Below are positions 7,027 to 15,375 of a DNA stretch of 37,096 nt, one piece after another; within the stretch, counting starts at the first letter, position 1, and each line of letters begins with the position of its first letter. A program made the translations under genes and the position numbers. The stretch is taken from NCBI GenBank assembly GCA_023229505.1, contig JALNZD010000041.1, forward strand, positions 1 through 37,096, read 5' to 3'. This DNA is from Bacteroidales bacterium. GTDB taxonomy: Bacteria > Bacteroidota > Bacteroidia > Bacteroidales > JAGOPY01. The notes under the pieces are model-generated. The model did not search any database and was not told the origin of the DNA. It saw nothing but the letters and a program-made list of their open reading frames with translations.

Positions 7027-7069
7027 GCCAGCTCAATCCCCTTTGGGTCTTCTTCGCGGAACTTCGTGT
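7027..7069. repeat. 44-bp direct repeat, right copy
   Basis: The right copy of the repeat at 6247-6290 lies 20 bp after the antitoxin stop. It is followed at 7070-7099 by a CAGTTGG-type low-complexity tract like those in other intergenic regions of this window. Confidence 0.6.
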
Positions 7070-7098
7070 CCAGTTGGCAGTTGGACAGTTGGCAGTCG

Positions 7099-8853
7099 TT
7101 ATAAAACCCGGAACAACCACCAAATGAAGCAGATGATGCCCGCCCCCCAGTACCACCCGAAAAAGCCGAGAAGATAATCGAAATCAATCCGCTCGAGCAG
7201 ACACCGGTGCTTCGTTGTCCGACCCAATGCAGCCCTGACCTCCTCGCCTTCAACAAGCAATTGATTTTCCCTGATGTTCTTAATCCAAATCCTGCTGTCA
7301 GGAATATCCGGCACGCCTGTCTCCTTAGCCCGGTCAATGCAATCTTCTAGGTCGCCAGGCTGGTATCCTAATCTGACTCCTTCAATCACCGACATCAGGT
7401 GATGGCTCAGATATCCACATAACTTCCTGCAATCGTCCCGCTCTACAAATTCGCAGATGCTCGTTTTGTCAACTGGTTTAAGCTGTACCAGGGCGGATGC
7501 CCAATTCTGCAAACGGATATGGCAACGACTCATTCCCAAGTGAATGAAGACCATAGTTTCAGTTGACAAATCGCCACGTGCAAGCGAAAGGGCCAGGAAC
7601 AATCCGGATAGCACACTTAATATCACTGCTTCAAATGATGGCGCAAGAATGATAGCCGAATTGCCTGATTTGAGTGCAACAAATACATAGCCTAACAGCA
7701 AAATGGAAAAGTGTTCAAATACTTCATTTCTGTTCCGCCGAAGGGCAGCAAACAGAATCTTGATACCAATTACAGGAGGCAAGAGATCGTCAGACCGAAC
7801 GTCAGCCAATAACTTCAGGATGATGACCAGGCCACTGCCTGCGGCCAATACGTCAACGACAGTCATGATGTAAGGATTCTCTGTTATTCCACATTGAAGA
7901 TCGCCGCAGAGCAAAAGAATGGCCAGGAGCGGCCCCATCGCTAAAAAAGCAAAGAGTATGCCCGTGAGGATCAGGAGCAGGTTTCGAAACAAAAGAAATG
8001 GGCCTGCGATTACGACATTAATCCAGAACCATCGCGGCTCTTTCGGCGCAAAGATGGATACTATTCCATTATGGCGGTCACGAAACGCCCTTAGCATTGC
8101 CGGCACCCCAAAACCCACACAGGCAAGAATGACGTAATAGAGTACTTCACTGAATCGCTCTGATATCAGCGATGAACAAAGGGCCAGAACGGTCGCGAGA
8201 ATTGGCGCGGCAAAGCTGATAACGAAGATGAGTACACTGAACTCTTCGTTCTGTTTTTTCGCTTGCCGATACAGTTTCAACGCCTCACGCGGGTTTTCAC
8301 TTTCGGCGCTGATGGCTGACATAATGCGTTCCCGGATGGTGACGAATTCCCTGTATGTGTAGTCTACCCCATCAATGGTGTCTTTAATAGTCCAATAAGC
8401 AAGATAGCTACCCCCTGCAAATAATATTAAACCGAGAAAGAATACGAATATTTCTTCTAATTTGGGTCCCGGCTCAAGAAAGCCAATTTCGGGGTGATGA
8501 GGATTGTAGTAAACCTCGACCTGATTGTAGGGTGCATATTTTGTTTTGATGCTCTCTTCTGCTTTTTCTTTTGTGAAAAGGCGGTCTTTCGGGTTGTGAA
8601 TGTAACTTCCTTCAAACTTTTTATCGCCGACAGAATACTCGTACAATAGACGCACATACATACTTCTATATAGCGGCCCTTCTTCAAGTTCCGAATTCAA
8701 TACCGTCCCCGTTGTTGTTGGCCAATTTATTCTAATTAGACCTTCTGCCAGAGGAATACTTACTCTTAAAAAGAATAAACCAAGTATGACACATAATAGA
8801 TGCTTGACCAGCGGTATTAACGGGATTTTGCGGCCTTTAATGACTATGCACAT
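7099..8853 (-). CDS. DUF3592 multi-pass membrane protein
   Basis: This is a 584-residue membrane protein. Residues about 16-36 form the first membrane helix, followed by a DUF3592 domain (about 40-130) with the typical WPTTTGTVL start and EVYYNPHHPEIGFLEPG end, then a second helix. Several more hydrophobic segments lie between about 200 and 430, a soluble stretch covers about 430-545, and a last helix is at the C-terminus. Function is unknown; DUF3592 is an extracytoplasmic fold found in varied membrane proteins. The length is much greater than simple DUF3592 proteins. Base use is more G+C-rich than the defence island, suggesting a different origin. No neighbour is co-oriented, so it is probably transcribed alone. 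Confidence 0.7.
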   Translation of the reverse strand: MCIVIKGRKIPLIPLVKHLLCVILGLFFLRVSIPLAEGLIRINWPTTTGTVLNSELEEGPLYRSMYVRLLYEYSVGDKKFEGSYIHNPKDRLFTKEKAEESIKTKYAPYNQVEVYYNPHHPEIGFLEPGPKLEEIFVFFLGLILFAGGSYLAYWTIKDTIDGVDYTYREFVTIRERIMSAISAESENPREALKLYRQAKKQNEEFSVLIFVISFAAPILATVLALCSSLISERFSEVLYYVILACVGFGVPAMLRAFRDRHNGIVSIFAPKEPRWFWINVVIAGPFLLFRNLLLILTGILFAFLAMGPLLAILLLCGDLQCGITENPYIMTVVDVLAAGSGLVIILKLLADVRSDDLLPPVIGIKILFAALRRNRNEVFEHFSILLLGYVFVALKSGNSAIILAPSFEAVILSVLSGLFLALSLARGDLSTETMVFIHLGMSRCHIRLQNWASALVQLKPVDKTSICEFVERDDCRKLCGYLSHHLMSVIEGVRLGYQPGDLEDCIDRAKETGVPDIPDSRIWIKNIRENQLLVEGEEVRAALGRTTKHRCLLERIDFDYLLGFFGWYWGAGIICFIWWLFRVL

Positions 8854-9270
8854 ATTGTTATTTCCCAGTGAATTCTATGACCTGGAATACGGAATTCATC
8901 CTGACCGCCGCCTCAGGACCCGGGGACTCATGGATATCCTTGGCACTGATGCAGATGTCACACACCTGGCAGCCCCTTCTGATAGTCGGTCTAACTACTG
9001 AATAGATTGCAAAATTGCAGTCTATCCCTTGTTAGTCCTATGTTAAACATTAATTTCTTATAAAAATAATGATTTGTAAAATCACAGCAACAAAATAAAT
9101 TATAAAAACGTCTGAACCAAATCCCGTAACCCTCAATATTTAGCCAATAACTTGCACATATTTCCAATATCTCCTTATATTTACATGGACCAAGGAAGGT
9201 CTTTGACAGACTGCCACCAGCTACTAATACATCAGTCAACGGATTGAGAGATCCTCAGATAAAATCACGG
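8854..9270. other. Non-coding or decayed 417-bp stretch
   Basis: The first 150 bp are G+C-rich and have a short plus-strand frame (ATG 8846 to TGA 8998-9000, 51 residues, with EYGIHPDRRLRTRGLMDIL) that could be the fragment of a lost gene; no family is recognised. A hairpin with one G-U pair lies at 9002-9025. The rest is A+T-rich and contains one copy of a diverged repeat (9152-9224). Confidence 0.4.
9152..9224. repeat. Diverged direct repeat, copy left of pseudogene
   Basis: This segment aligns with 10154-10229 over about 73 bp. Shared pieces include TATTTCCA, ATATCTCC, GAAGGT, AGACTGCCA and a final CTAC, with a 2-bp gap. The copies flank the decayed Fe-S protein gene, so they may be remains of a duplicated flanking sequence or an element's ends. 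Confidence 0.45.
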
Positions 9271-9986
9271 ATGGAAAAATTGTTCAAAATGATCGAAGAA
9301 CGGGGATGGAAAAGCCGGATTGTTCCTATTGTTCGTCTCGCTGACTTGAAAGAGGCGATCTTAGGCCGCTACGAGAAAAGACTCATCGACGAATCGCTCT
9401 ACCGGGAGCAACTCGGTTTTTTCTCTTTCGATCCCCCGGCAGACCTTCCTGGCGCTCGCTCGATCATCATCGTAGCTGTGCCCACACCTCAGATGCGAAT
9501 TATCTTCAACTGGCAAGGTGGACGTGTGCCGGTGGTCGTACCGCCTACTTACGTAAGCTACACGCCACGTACAAAGAGCGTCCAGGAAGTGCTGGCGACC
9601 TGGCTAAAGCCGGAAGGCTACCATCTGGCGAAGCCAAAGCTGCCGCTCAAGACGCTTGCCGTGCTTAGTGGATTGGCTGACTATGGCCGCAACCACATCT
9701 GCTATGTACCCGGCATGGGGAGCTTCCTGCAGCTCGTGGGCGCCTTTTCGGATTTGCCCTGCGATGCCAGACTGCCTGCCCCGAGAACAGAACCGTGCTG
9801 GAGTGGTTCGAAGACCGGGCCGGGTTCTCCGAGTTGGAGACCGCTCTCTTCCTCCAATCTGTGCCGCTTGACCGGCTCCCTCCGGAAACGGTCGCCAAGA
9901 TAAAAAGCCTGGAAATCAATGAAGACTACCGGCTTCTTTGCCGGAATTTGTCGATGATCATCGGACGGGAGAAATGTGAAAGATGA
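9271..9986 (+). pseudogene. Decayed Fe-S reductase (QueG-like), cluster core deleted
   Basis: The first part (frame from ATG 9271, or TTG 9244) matches the N-terminal region of epoxyqueuosine-reductase-like 4Fe-4S proteins, with YREQLGFFSFDPPADLPGAR, SVQEVLATWL and LSGLADYGRNHICYVPGMGS. After LPCDA (about 9767) the frame is lost. A different frame continues with CQTACPENRTVLEWFEDR and a normal C-terminus ending at TGA 9984-9986. What is missing is the stretch with the first Fe-S cluster and most of the second. Thus an out-of-frame internal deletion, with its junction near TGCGATGCCAG (9759-9770), removed the ligand cysteines. The gene is more G+C-rich than its surroundings and stands alone between repeats. 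Confidence 0.8.
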
Positions 9987-10023
9987 ATCCATCCCCATGT
10001 GCCGGGACGATAGTCTTGCGATC

Positions 10024-10150
10024 GACAGTCAGCGGTCAGCAGTCAGCAGTCAGCGGTTAGCATTAAAAAATATAGCAATTTAACAATTTAACAATTAACA
10101 CTCAAAATTTAACCACTAACCACTAACTAATAACCAGTAACCAATAATCA
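10024..10150. repeat. Degenerate GTCAGCA and ACTAACC intergenic tracts
   Basis: The tract begins with repeated CAGTCAGC/CGGTCAGC units (10024-10062) and changes to AACAATTTAACA, then CCACTAACCACTAACTAATA-type units. Similar tracts occur at 7070-7098, 16836-16854, 31552-31635 and 34593-34632, always between genes. Confidence 0.6.
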
Positions 10151-10153
10151 AAT

Positions 10154-10229
10154 TTGAATGTATTTCCAGAATATCTCCCTAAATTTAAATGAATCTATGA
10201 AGGTTTTTACCAGACTGCCATTGCACTAC
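10154..10229. repeat. Diverged direct repeat, copy right of pseudogene
   Basis: This is the partner of 9152-9224 in the same orientation, about 1 kb apart. The end with GAAGGTTTTTACCAGACTGC is the best conserved part. Confidence 0.45.
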
Positions 10230-10402
10230 ATATGAGTTACAGCGCTTTTCTTCTATGAAGTTATCGGGGTGTATTGTATAAATAAAAAGTAGGGGAGTAT
10301 AGTGGAGTAAAAATTAGGTTTTAAGAAAACCATATTGTAATTTTATGTCGTTAATAAACGGGCATAAGCTAGTTTTTCGAGATGCACTGGATAACTAAAC
10401 AA

Positions 10403-12205
10403 ATGACTATAAATAAATACATCATAATCATAGCAACAGTTTTGACACAAAATATTTATTTATTTTCTCAAAACATACCCTCATTTCGAATTACTAATTG
10501 GAATTCTCCTGGCAGTTCTGCGTCATTCAATTTTCAGCAAAGTGTAACACTCACTTCGTTTGGAGCTGATACAAGTGGATTTGTTGCTTGTGACGACGCA
10601 CTTCAACAAGCTATAAATGCACTAAATGGTCCGGGTGAAATATTTGTCTCCAAAGGTACCTATTTGTTTGAGCAAACCATTGAACTTCCTGATTCAATCC
10701 TTATTCAAGGAGAAATTGATTCGTTATCGCTGTGCCCTTTAGTCCGGTTCAAACTTTCACCGGGAAATAATAATCACGGAATTAAGATAACAGGAAGTGA
10801 AATAAATACAAATTGCACCATAACTTATCCATTAATTCAAGGTCAACAAAAACTATTTGTGAACCAACCGCAGATATTCGCTGAAGGCGATTTTATAAGA
10901 TTAGTACCATTTGATGACAGTTTATTGGTGAATAATTCATGGGCTTATCATTCCACAGGCCAGATATTTCAAATTTTGCAGATTAATGGTGATAGTTTAT
11001 TACTTAACAAACCTTTTAGAAGGTCATATAATGGAAATAATTTACCTGTAATCTATAAACTTACACCCCGACATCAGGTACATATAAAATGTATAAAAAT
11101 AGAGCGCTTAGATACTACTACGTCTCAATCCTCAAATATTTACATCAACAGTGCAGCCGATTGTAGCATAAGCGGTATCGAAAGTTATTACTGCAATTTC
11201 GCTCATATCGATATTCTAAACTCAATTCACGTATCTGTTGAAAATAGTTTCTTTAAAGATGCACATTCTTATGGTTCGGGAGGAAAAGGATATGGCATAA
11301 TGCTTCAGTCCACTTCAGGCGATTGTTTTATTCATCAAAATAATTTCGAGCATCTGAGACATTCTATGATCTTACAATCGGGTGCAAACGGGAATATTTT
11401 GGCGTACAATTACTCTACAGATCCATATTGGACAGAAACCTCCCTTCCTCCAAATTCGGCAGGAGATTTAGTTTTACACGGTAATTATGTTTATATGAAT
11501 CTTTTGGAAAGCAATGTCGTTCAGAATATAGTCATTGACAATAGTCATGGTATTAATGGACCTTTCAATACTTTTTACAGAAACAGAGCAGAGTTGTATG
11601 GTATTTTTATGAATTCTTCTCCGGCTTCAAACGGACAAAATTTTATAGGCAACCAGGTAACTAATACTTCATCTCCCTTTTTAGGGTTTTATGCTTTGCA
11701 GGGTAGTGACCATTTCGAATATGGCAATATGATAAAAGGAAATGTGATACCAACTGGCACAAATGAGCCCAATGATACAACAATGTTTGGTTATGTTTTT
11801 AATTCATTTTATGAATATATTTCTTCTGTACCACCAATAAAAAATAATAACTGGCAAACTCAAACTCCATTGATAGAGGCTCATTATCGATATCAGGTAT
11901 CTGATAAAAAAGCAATTTGTAATGACATCATATATGTACCTACATTGATTATGGAACCGAAGGAGATGATCAATAGAGAATTTGATGTTTACCCTAATCC
12001 TTTTACAAATGAATTTATCGTAAAAAATAAATCAGATAGAACGGACTATCTCATTAAAGTATACAACACATTAGGTCGATTAGTTTATTCAGAGATATTG
12101 AGTGGTGAAAATAATATTATTGATACCAAAGAATTGAATTCGGGGATGTATTTTTTATATATTGAAGGTCAGGAAAAGTTCATATTTAAGATATTGAAGT
12201 ATTAA
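10403..12205 (+). CDS. Secreted beta-helix protein with type IX sorting domain
   Basis: This 600-residue protein begins with a signal peptide (MTINKYIIIIATVLTQ... cleaved after about residue 23). Residues about 45-95 match the pectate-lyase-superfamily start of right-handed beta-helices (TSFGADTSGF, FVSKGTYLF). The middle is Asn- and Gly-rich with repeated short strands, as in parallel beta-helices. The end (about 530-600) is a type IX secretion sorting domain: FDVYPNPFTNEF, IKVYNTLGRLVY, LNSGMYFLYI and a basic end. It should be exported through SprA and attached to or released from the surface, probably acting on polysaccharide; the substrate is unknown. An ATG at 10382 would add seven residues; the later ATG gives a more ordinary signal peptide. 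Confidence 0.85.
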   Translation: MTINKYIIIIATVLTQNIYLFSQNIPSFRITNWNSPGSSASFNFQQSVTLTSFGADTSGFVACDDALQQAINALNGPGEIFVSKGTYLFEQTIELPDSILIQGEIDSLSLCPLVRFKLSPGNNNHGIKITGSEINTNCTITYPLIQGQQKLFVNQPQIFAEGDFIRLVPFDDSLLVNNSWAYHSTGQIFQILQINGDSLLLNKPFRRSYNGNNLPVIYKLTPRHQVHIKCIKIERLDTTTSQSSNIYINSAADCSISGIESYYCNFAHIDILNSIHVSVENSFFKDAHSYGSGGKGYGIMLQSTSGDCFIHQNNFEHLRHSMILQSGANGNILAYNYSTDPYWTETSLPPNSAGDLVLHGNYVYMNLLESNVVQNIVIDNSHGINGPFNTFYRNRAELYGIFMNSSPASNGQNFIGNQVTNTSSPFLGFYALQGSDHFEYGNMIKGNVIPTGTNEPNDTTMFGYVFNSFYEYISSVPPIKNNNWQTQTPLIEAHYRYQVSDKKAICNDIIYVPTLIMEPKEMINREFDVYPNPFTNEFIVKNKSDRTDYLIKVYNTLGRLVYSEILSGENNIIDTKELNSGMYFLYIEGQEKFIFKILKY

Positions 12206-12241
12206 TACTATGAAACAGAAACCTAAATAAATGATATTCTT

Positions 12242-13441
12242 ATGAAAACACTTGTCCGGATTCTTATGTTAACGGTCCTGGTAGTTGGAATTTCTACAGG
12301 ATGTAAAAAAGAGACAAATAATGAACCTGTCGACACATTTGAAGGAGGGAAACTTTTCAAAAGTCCTTCCGGATCATTCTACATTGCCGAACTGCATGGG
12401 ACATTCCACCAGATGGGGCGGCAATATGGGCTGATGCTGAAGCAGCAGCTTGGGCAATTTTACAATGAGGCTGTAGTCGATTTTCTGATAGGAGAAAAAG
12501 AAATAAAATATGAAGATCTGGTAACCTCTGGAAGGTTTTATTATGAGCAGTTTCCCCAGATTTTTAAAGAGTACCTGGATGGGATAGCTGAAACCAGCGG
12601 ACTGGATGTAGATCAAACGTATATTATGTCTTCGGTTTTTCTCATGATCCACAACACCGGATGCAGTAGTCTCTCAGCCTGGGGAGATTATACACCCGAT
12701 CATACCGTGGTAACCGGGCGAAACCTTGATCTGGCCTCAACGAATTTAAGCAGGTTCAGCAAGTACTTCCATGTGGTTGTCTGGAACCCGACAGGCTATC
12801 CTGCATCTGTCGCCAATATCGATTTCATCGGATCGGTTTTTTATCAGACTGCCATCAATAATAAAGGGATCTTCCTGGAACTGCAGAATGGCCAGCACTC
12901 CGATACAACGAGCAGCGAGGGCCGGGAAAACACCAACCATATCCTCCTGGAAAGTCTTTTCAGGAATACTTCCGGCACCGGGGTTGATGCCTGGTTTAAT
13001 ACTACACTTCCTGAGGTCGGACTGATCATGAATGCCTCTTTCCCTGACCATGCTACCATTTATGAATGGGCAACCTACCGGGTAGTTCCGAGGCAGGCTC
13101 AGGGGCTGATCGCCGCCACCAACGACTTTGTCGATCCATCATGGCACAATTACCCGATTATATTCTATGATTCAACCAATGAGGGAATAGGGTTAACCTA
13201 TACCCGCCGGACCAACCTGATGAACCATGGAGAGTTGAATAAAGGGAACATTACTCCCCAAAAAATGATGGAGATTTTTGATATTACGATTCCTGACGGG
13301 GGAGCAACTTTTCCGGAAGGAGGCCTGGTTAAGACCATTTATTCAGTTGTAGCTCAGCCATCGGAGTTAAAAATATGGTTGAAAGTACCTGGGTATTCAG
13401 AATGGGATGAGATCGACCTTAAAAAGTATTTCGTAAACTAA
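12242..13441 (+). CDS. C45-family Ntn-hydrolase lipoprotein
   Basis: This 399-residue protein has a lipoprotein signal with the lipobox ISTGC (C21), so it should be anchored in an outer-layer membrane. The body matches the C45 / acyl-CoA:6-aminopenicillanate acyltransferase-like group: ELHGTFHQMGRQYG near 50-63, and HNTGCSSLSAWG with the likely nucleophile C141, followed by TVVTGRNLDL. In this family a precursor cuts itself so that the cysteine becomes the new N-terminus, and the enzyme hydrolyses or transfers amide-linked acyl groups. The natural substrate cannot be told. It follows the type IX cargo gene by 36 bp on the same strand. Confidence 0.8.
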   Translation: MKTLVRILMLTVLVVGISTGCKKETNNEPVDTFEGGKLFKSPSGSFYIAELHGTFHQMGRQYGLMLKQQLGQFYNEAVVDFLIGEKEIKYEDLVTSGRFYYEQFPQIFKEYLDGIAETSGLDVDQTYIMSSVFLMIHNTGCSSLSAWGDYTPDHTVVTGRNLDLASTNLSRFSKYFHVVVWNPTGYPASVANIDFIGSVFYQTAINNKGIFLELQNGQHSDTTSSEGRENTNHILLESLFRNTSGTGVDAWFNTTLPEVGLIMNASFPDHATIYEWATYRVVPRQAQGLIAATNDFVDPSWHNYPIIFYDSTNEGIGLTYTRRTNLMNHGELNKGNITPQKMMEIFDITIPDGGATFPEGGLVKTIYSVVAQPSELKIWLKVPGYSEWDEIDLKKYFVN

Positions 13442-13587
13442 GAGATCAGCCTCAATATTTTTTGCGATACTTTTTGACATTTTCGCAACAGACAATAGAA
13501 ATAGTGGAGACCAGCGACCACTTCAAAAACGGGGCGATTGCGAAAAGCCAAACGAGTAGGATTTTAACAACTAAAAAGAAAATAAAA
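13442..13587. other. Structured non-coding gap with nested inverted repeats
   Basis: The arms TTTTCGCAA (13480-13488) and TTGCGAAAA (13538-13546) pair perfectly across 49 bp, and inside them AGTGG/CCACT forms a second hairpin. Upstream TTTGCGATACTTTTTGACA partly repeats the arm. An open frame from TTG 13462 runs into the next gene but looks non-coding. It may be an IS or small palindromic-element remnant, or a regulatory leader. Confidence 0.4.
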
Positions 13588-14517
13588 ATGGAACAGATAA
13601 AAGTATTTATAGTTAAAAGAAGAAAGTCAGTTCATTTAAAAATAATAGCGGCAATATTTATAGTAGTAACTGTAATAACTGCGACCCCGGATACTATTGC
13701 ACAAAATGACGGTCATCCGCTTATAGCACCCTTTGAAGGATCCTATATTGAAAGCCAGGAAGCGAAAGAGTTTGATGAACAGCAGCTTGTGATCGGCAAA
13801 GTTCAACAAGATGGCACAGTTAAGACTGAGAAGATCGAAGGAAAAGTTACCAGGATCGATTATCGGGATCCGGACAACCGCTCTTCACTTGAACGTATGC
13901 GCAACTACGAACAGGCATTAATGAAAGGCGGGTTTGAGATTATTTATAACTGCAGTAATGAAGAATGCGGACCTGAAATTCAGATTGAAACGATTGGTTA
14001 CTATCCTCCCGAGCGTTACCTGACTGCATTTCTAAAAAGAGATGAAGGCAATGTTTGGATTGGTGTATTTGTAGCGGCAGGTCCCTGGACAAAGATTAGA
14101 ATAGTCGAGGAGAAGCCGATGGAAACAGATATGGTTAAAGTTACAGCGGACATTCTTAAAACGAATATTCTTAAAGATGGTCACATGGCTGTTTATGGAA
14201 TCTACTTTGATACAGGTAAATCCGATATCAAGCCGGAATCCTCTGAAACGATTAAAGAAATCGCCACTCTTCTTCAAAAAAATCCTTCACTACAAATTTA
14301 TATAGTTGGCCACACGGATAATACAGGCAATATTAAAGACAATATGGAGCTTTCAAATAAACGCGCTGCCGCGGTGGTTACAGATTTGATAACCCGCTAT
14401 AAGATTGAAACATCACGTCTTGAAGCTGGCGGAGTTGGTCCTTTAGCACCGGTTGCAACGAACGATACTAAAGAAGGAAAAGAGCTAAACAGAAGAGTTG
14501 AAATAGTAAAAAAATAA
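13588..14517 (+). CDS. DUF4892 / OmpA-like envelope protein
   Basis: This 309-residue protein has an N-terminal hydrophobic export segment (about 18-33) ending near TIAQN. A DUF4892 region follows with GKVTRIDYRDPDNRSSLERM, RNYEQALMKGGFEIIYNC and the pair NEECG. From about residue 195 there is an OmpA C-terminal peptidoglycan-binding domain: YGIYFDTGKSDIKPES, VGHTDNTGN, LSNKRAAAV and ELNRRVEIVKK. It is probably a periplasmic or outer-membrane protein that contacts the cell wall. The exact role of DUF4892 is unknown. The ATG at 13588 is preferred over TTG 13462 because it directly precedes a normal export signal. Confidence 0.82.
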   Translation: MEQIKVFIVKRRKSVHLKIIAAIFIVVTVITATPDTIAQNDGHPLIAPFEGSYIESQEAKEFDEQQLVIGKVQQDGTVKTEKIEGKVTRIDYRDPDNRSSLERMRNYEQALMKGGFEIIYNCSNEECGPEIQIETIGYYPPERYLTAFLKRDEGNVWIGVFVAAGPWTKIRIVEEKPMETDMVKVTADILKTNILKDGHMAVYGIYFDTGKSDIKPESSETIKEIATLLQKNPSLQIYIVGHTDNTGNIKDNMELSNKRAAAVVTDLITRYKIETSRLEAGGVGPLAPVATNDTKEGKELNRRVEIVKK

Positions 14518-14596
14518 TATCTGAAAAAATTGAAATCAGGGAGGATTGCCGGATAATTGATGAAAATTTTTCATATTTAAACGATTAGTTAATAAA

Positions 14597-15364
14597 ATGA
14601 AAAAAAAACTGAAAAATGCTTTTTTCAAAATTTGGTACTGGTATATTAGTGCTGTTGATACAAAAGCCGAAGTCACTTTTATGAACTATGGTTATTCGAA
14701 GGATAATGATAAAATCAAACTTGATGAAAATGATAAAAAATTCAGATACTCAGCACAACTTTATGATTTTGTTGCAAGCAGTATAGATATTAAAGGGAAA
14801 GATATTTTAGAAGTGGGTTGTGGACGTGGAGGTGGTTTATCATATATTAATCGCTATTTATCACCAAACTCAGCAATTGGGTTAGATTTGAATAAAACAG
14901 CAATTGAATTTTGCAAAAAATATTATTCAAATGAAAAAATTAATTTTTTACAAGGGAATGCACAATCCTTACACTTTCAGGATAATACTTTTGATGTGGT
15001 AATAAATGTTGAGTCTTCGCACCGTTATTCTAAAATGGATAGATTCTTAAAGGAAGTATATCGTGTTTTAAAACCAGGTGGCTATTTTCTTTTTGCTGAT
15101 TTCAGGCATGAAAATGAACTTGAAAAACTAAAAATACAATTGAAAAATTCAAATTTTATACTTGTAAAAAAAGAAATAATTACAGCAAATGTTTTAGAAG
15201 CATTAAAATTATCCTCAACCGAAAGGGAAAATTTAATACGAAAGTTAGCACCAAAATTTTTGCATGGTTTAGGGAAAAAATTCGCTGCAACGGAGGGAAG
15301 CACGTCTTTCAACAAATTTGCCACACAAGAATTTGAGTACTTGTATTATATATTGATGAAGTAA
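14597..15364 (+). CDS. Class I SAM-dependent methyltransferase
   Basis: This 255-residue protein has the class I fold motifs: ILEVGCGRGGGL (about 70-81) binds SAM, then GLDLNKTAI, LQGNAQSLHF, FDVVINVESSHRY and VYRVLKPGGYFLFADF. The N-terminal MNYGY and the helical insert resemble methyltransferases of phthiotriol or small lipid-like acceptors, but the acceptor cannot be assigned. It is far more A+T-rich than flanking genes (polyadenine runs, AAA/AAT codons), a sign of recent acquisition. It converges with fumC, whose end lies 11 bp away. Confidence 0.8.
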   Translation: MKKKLKNAFFKIWYWYISAVDTKAEVTFMNYGYSKDNDKIKLDENDKKFRYSAQLYDFVASSIDIKGKDILEVGCGRGGGLSYINRYLSPNSAIGLDLNKTAIEFCKKYYSNEKINFLQGNAQSLHFQDNTFDVVINVESSHRYSKMDRFLKEVYRVLKPGGYFLFADFRHENELEKLKIQLKNSNFILVKKEIITANVLEALKLSSTERENLIRKLAPKFLHGLGKKFAATEGSTSFNKFATQEFEYLYYILMK

Positions 15365-15375
15365 TATTTTTAAAC

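Larger units (their letters stand above)
9987..10402. other. Repeat-filled 416-bp intergenic region
   Basis: There is no convincing coding frame. It holds two low-complexity tracts (10024-10062 and 10070-10150), the right copy of the diverged repeat, and a hairpin GGTTTT/AAAACC at 10317-10331. A -7-like TAATTTTA lies shortly after that hairpin and could serve the beta-helix gene. Confidence 0.6.

Noticed and set aside
8786..9001. Plus-strand frame of 71 codons overlapping the DUF3592 gene start
   Set aside because: No recognised family, no ribosome site, and its first part is antisense to a well-supported gene. The part from 8846 may be a gene fragment only.
10024..10150. CRISPR array
   Set aside because: The units are short, degenerate and lack regular spacers; no cas gene is near.
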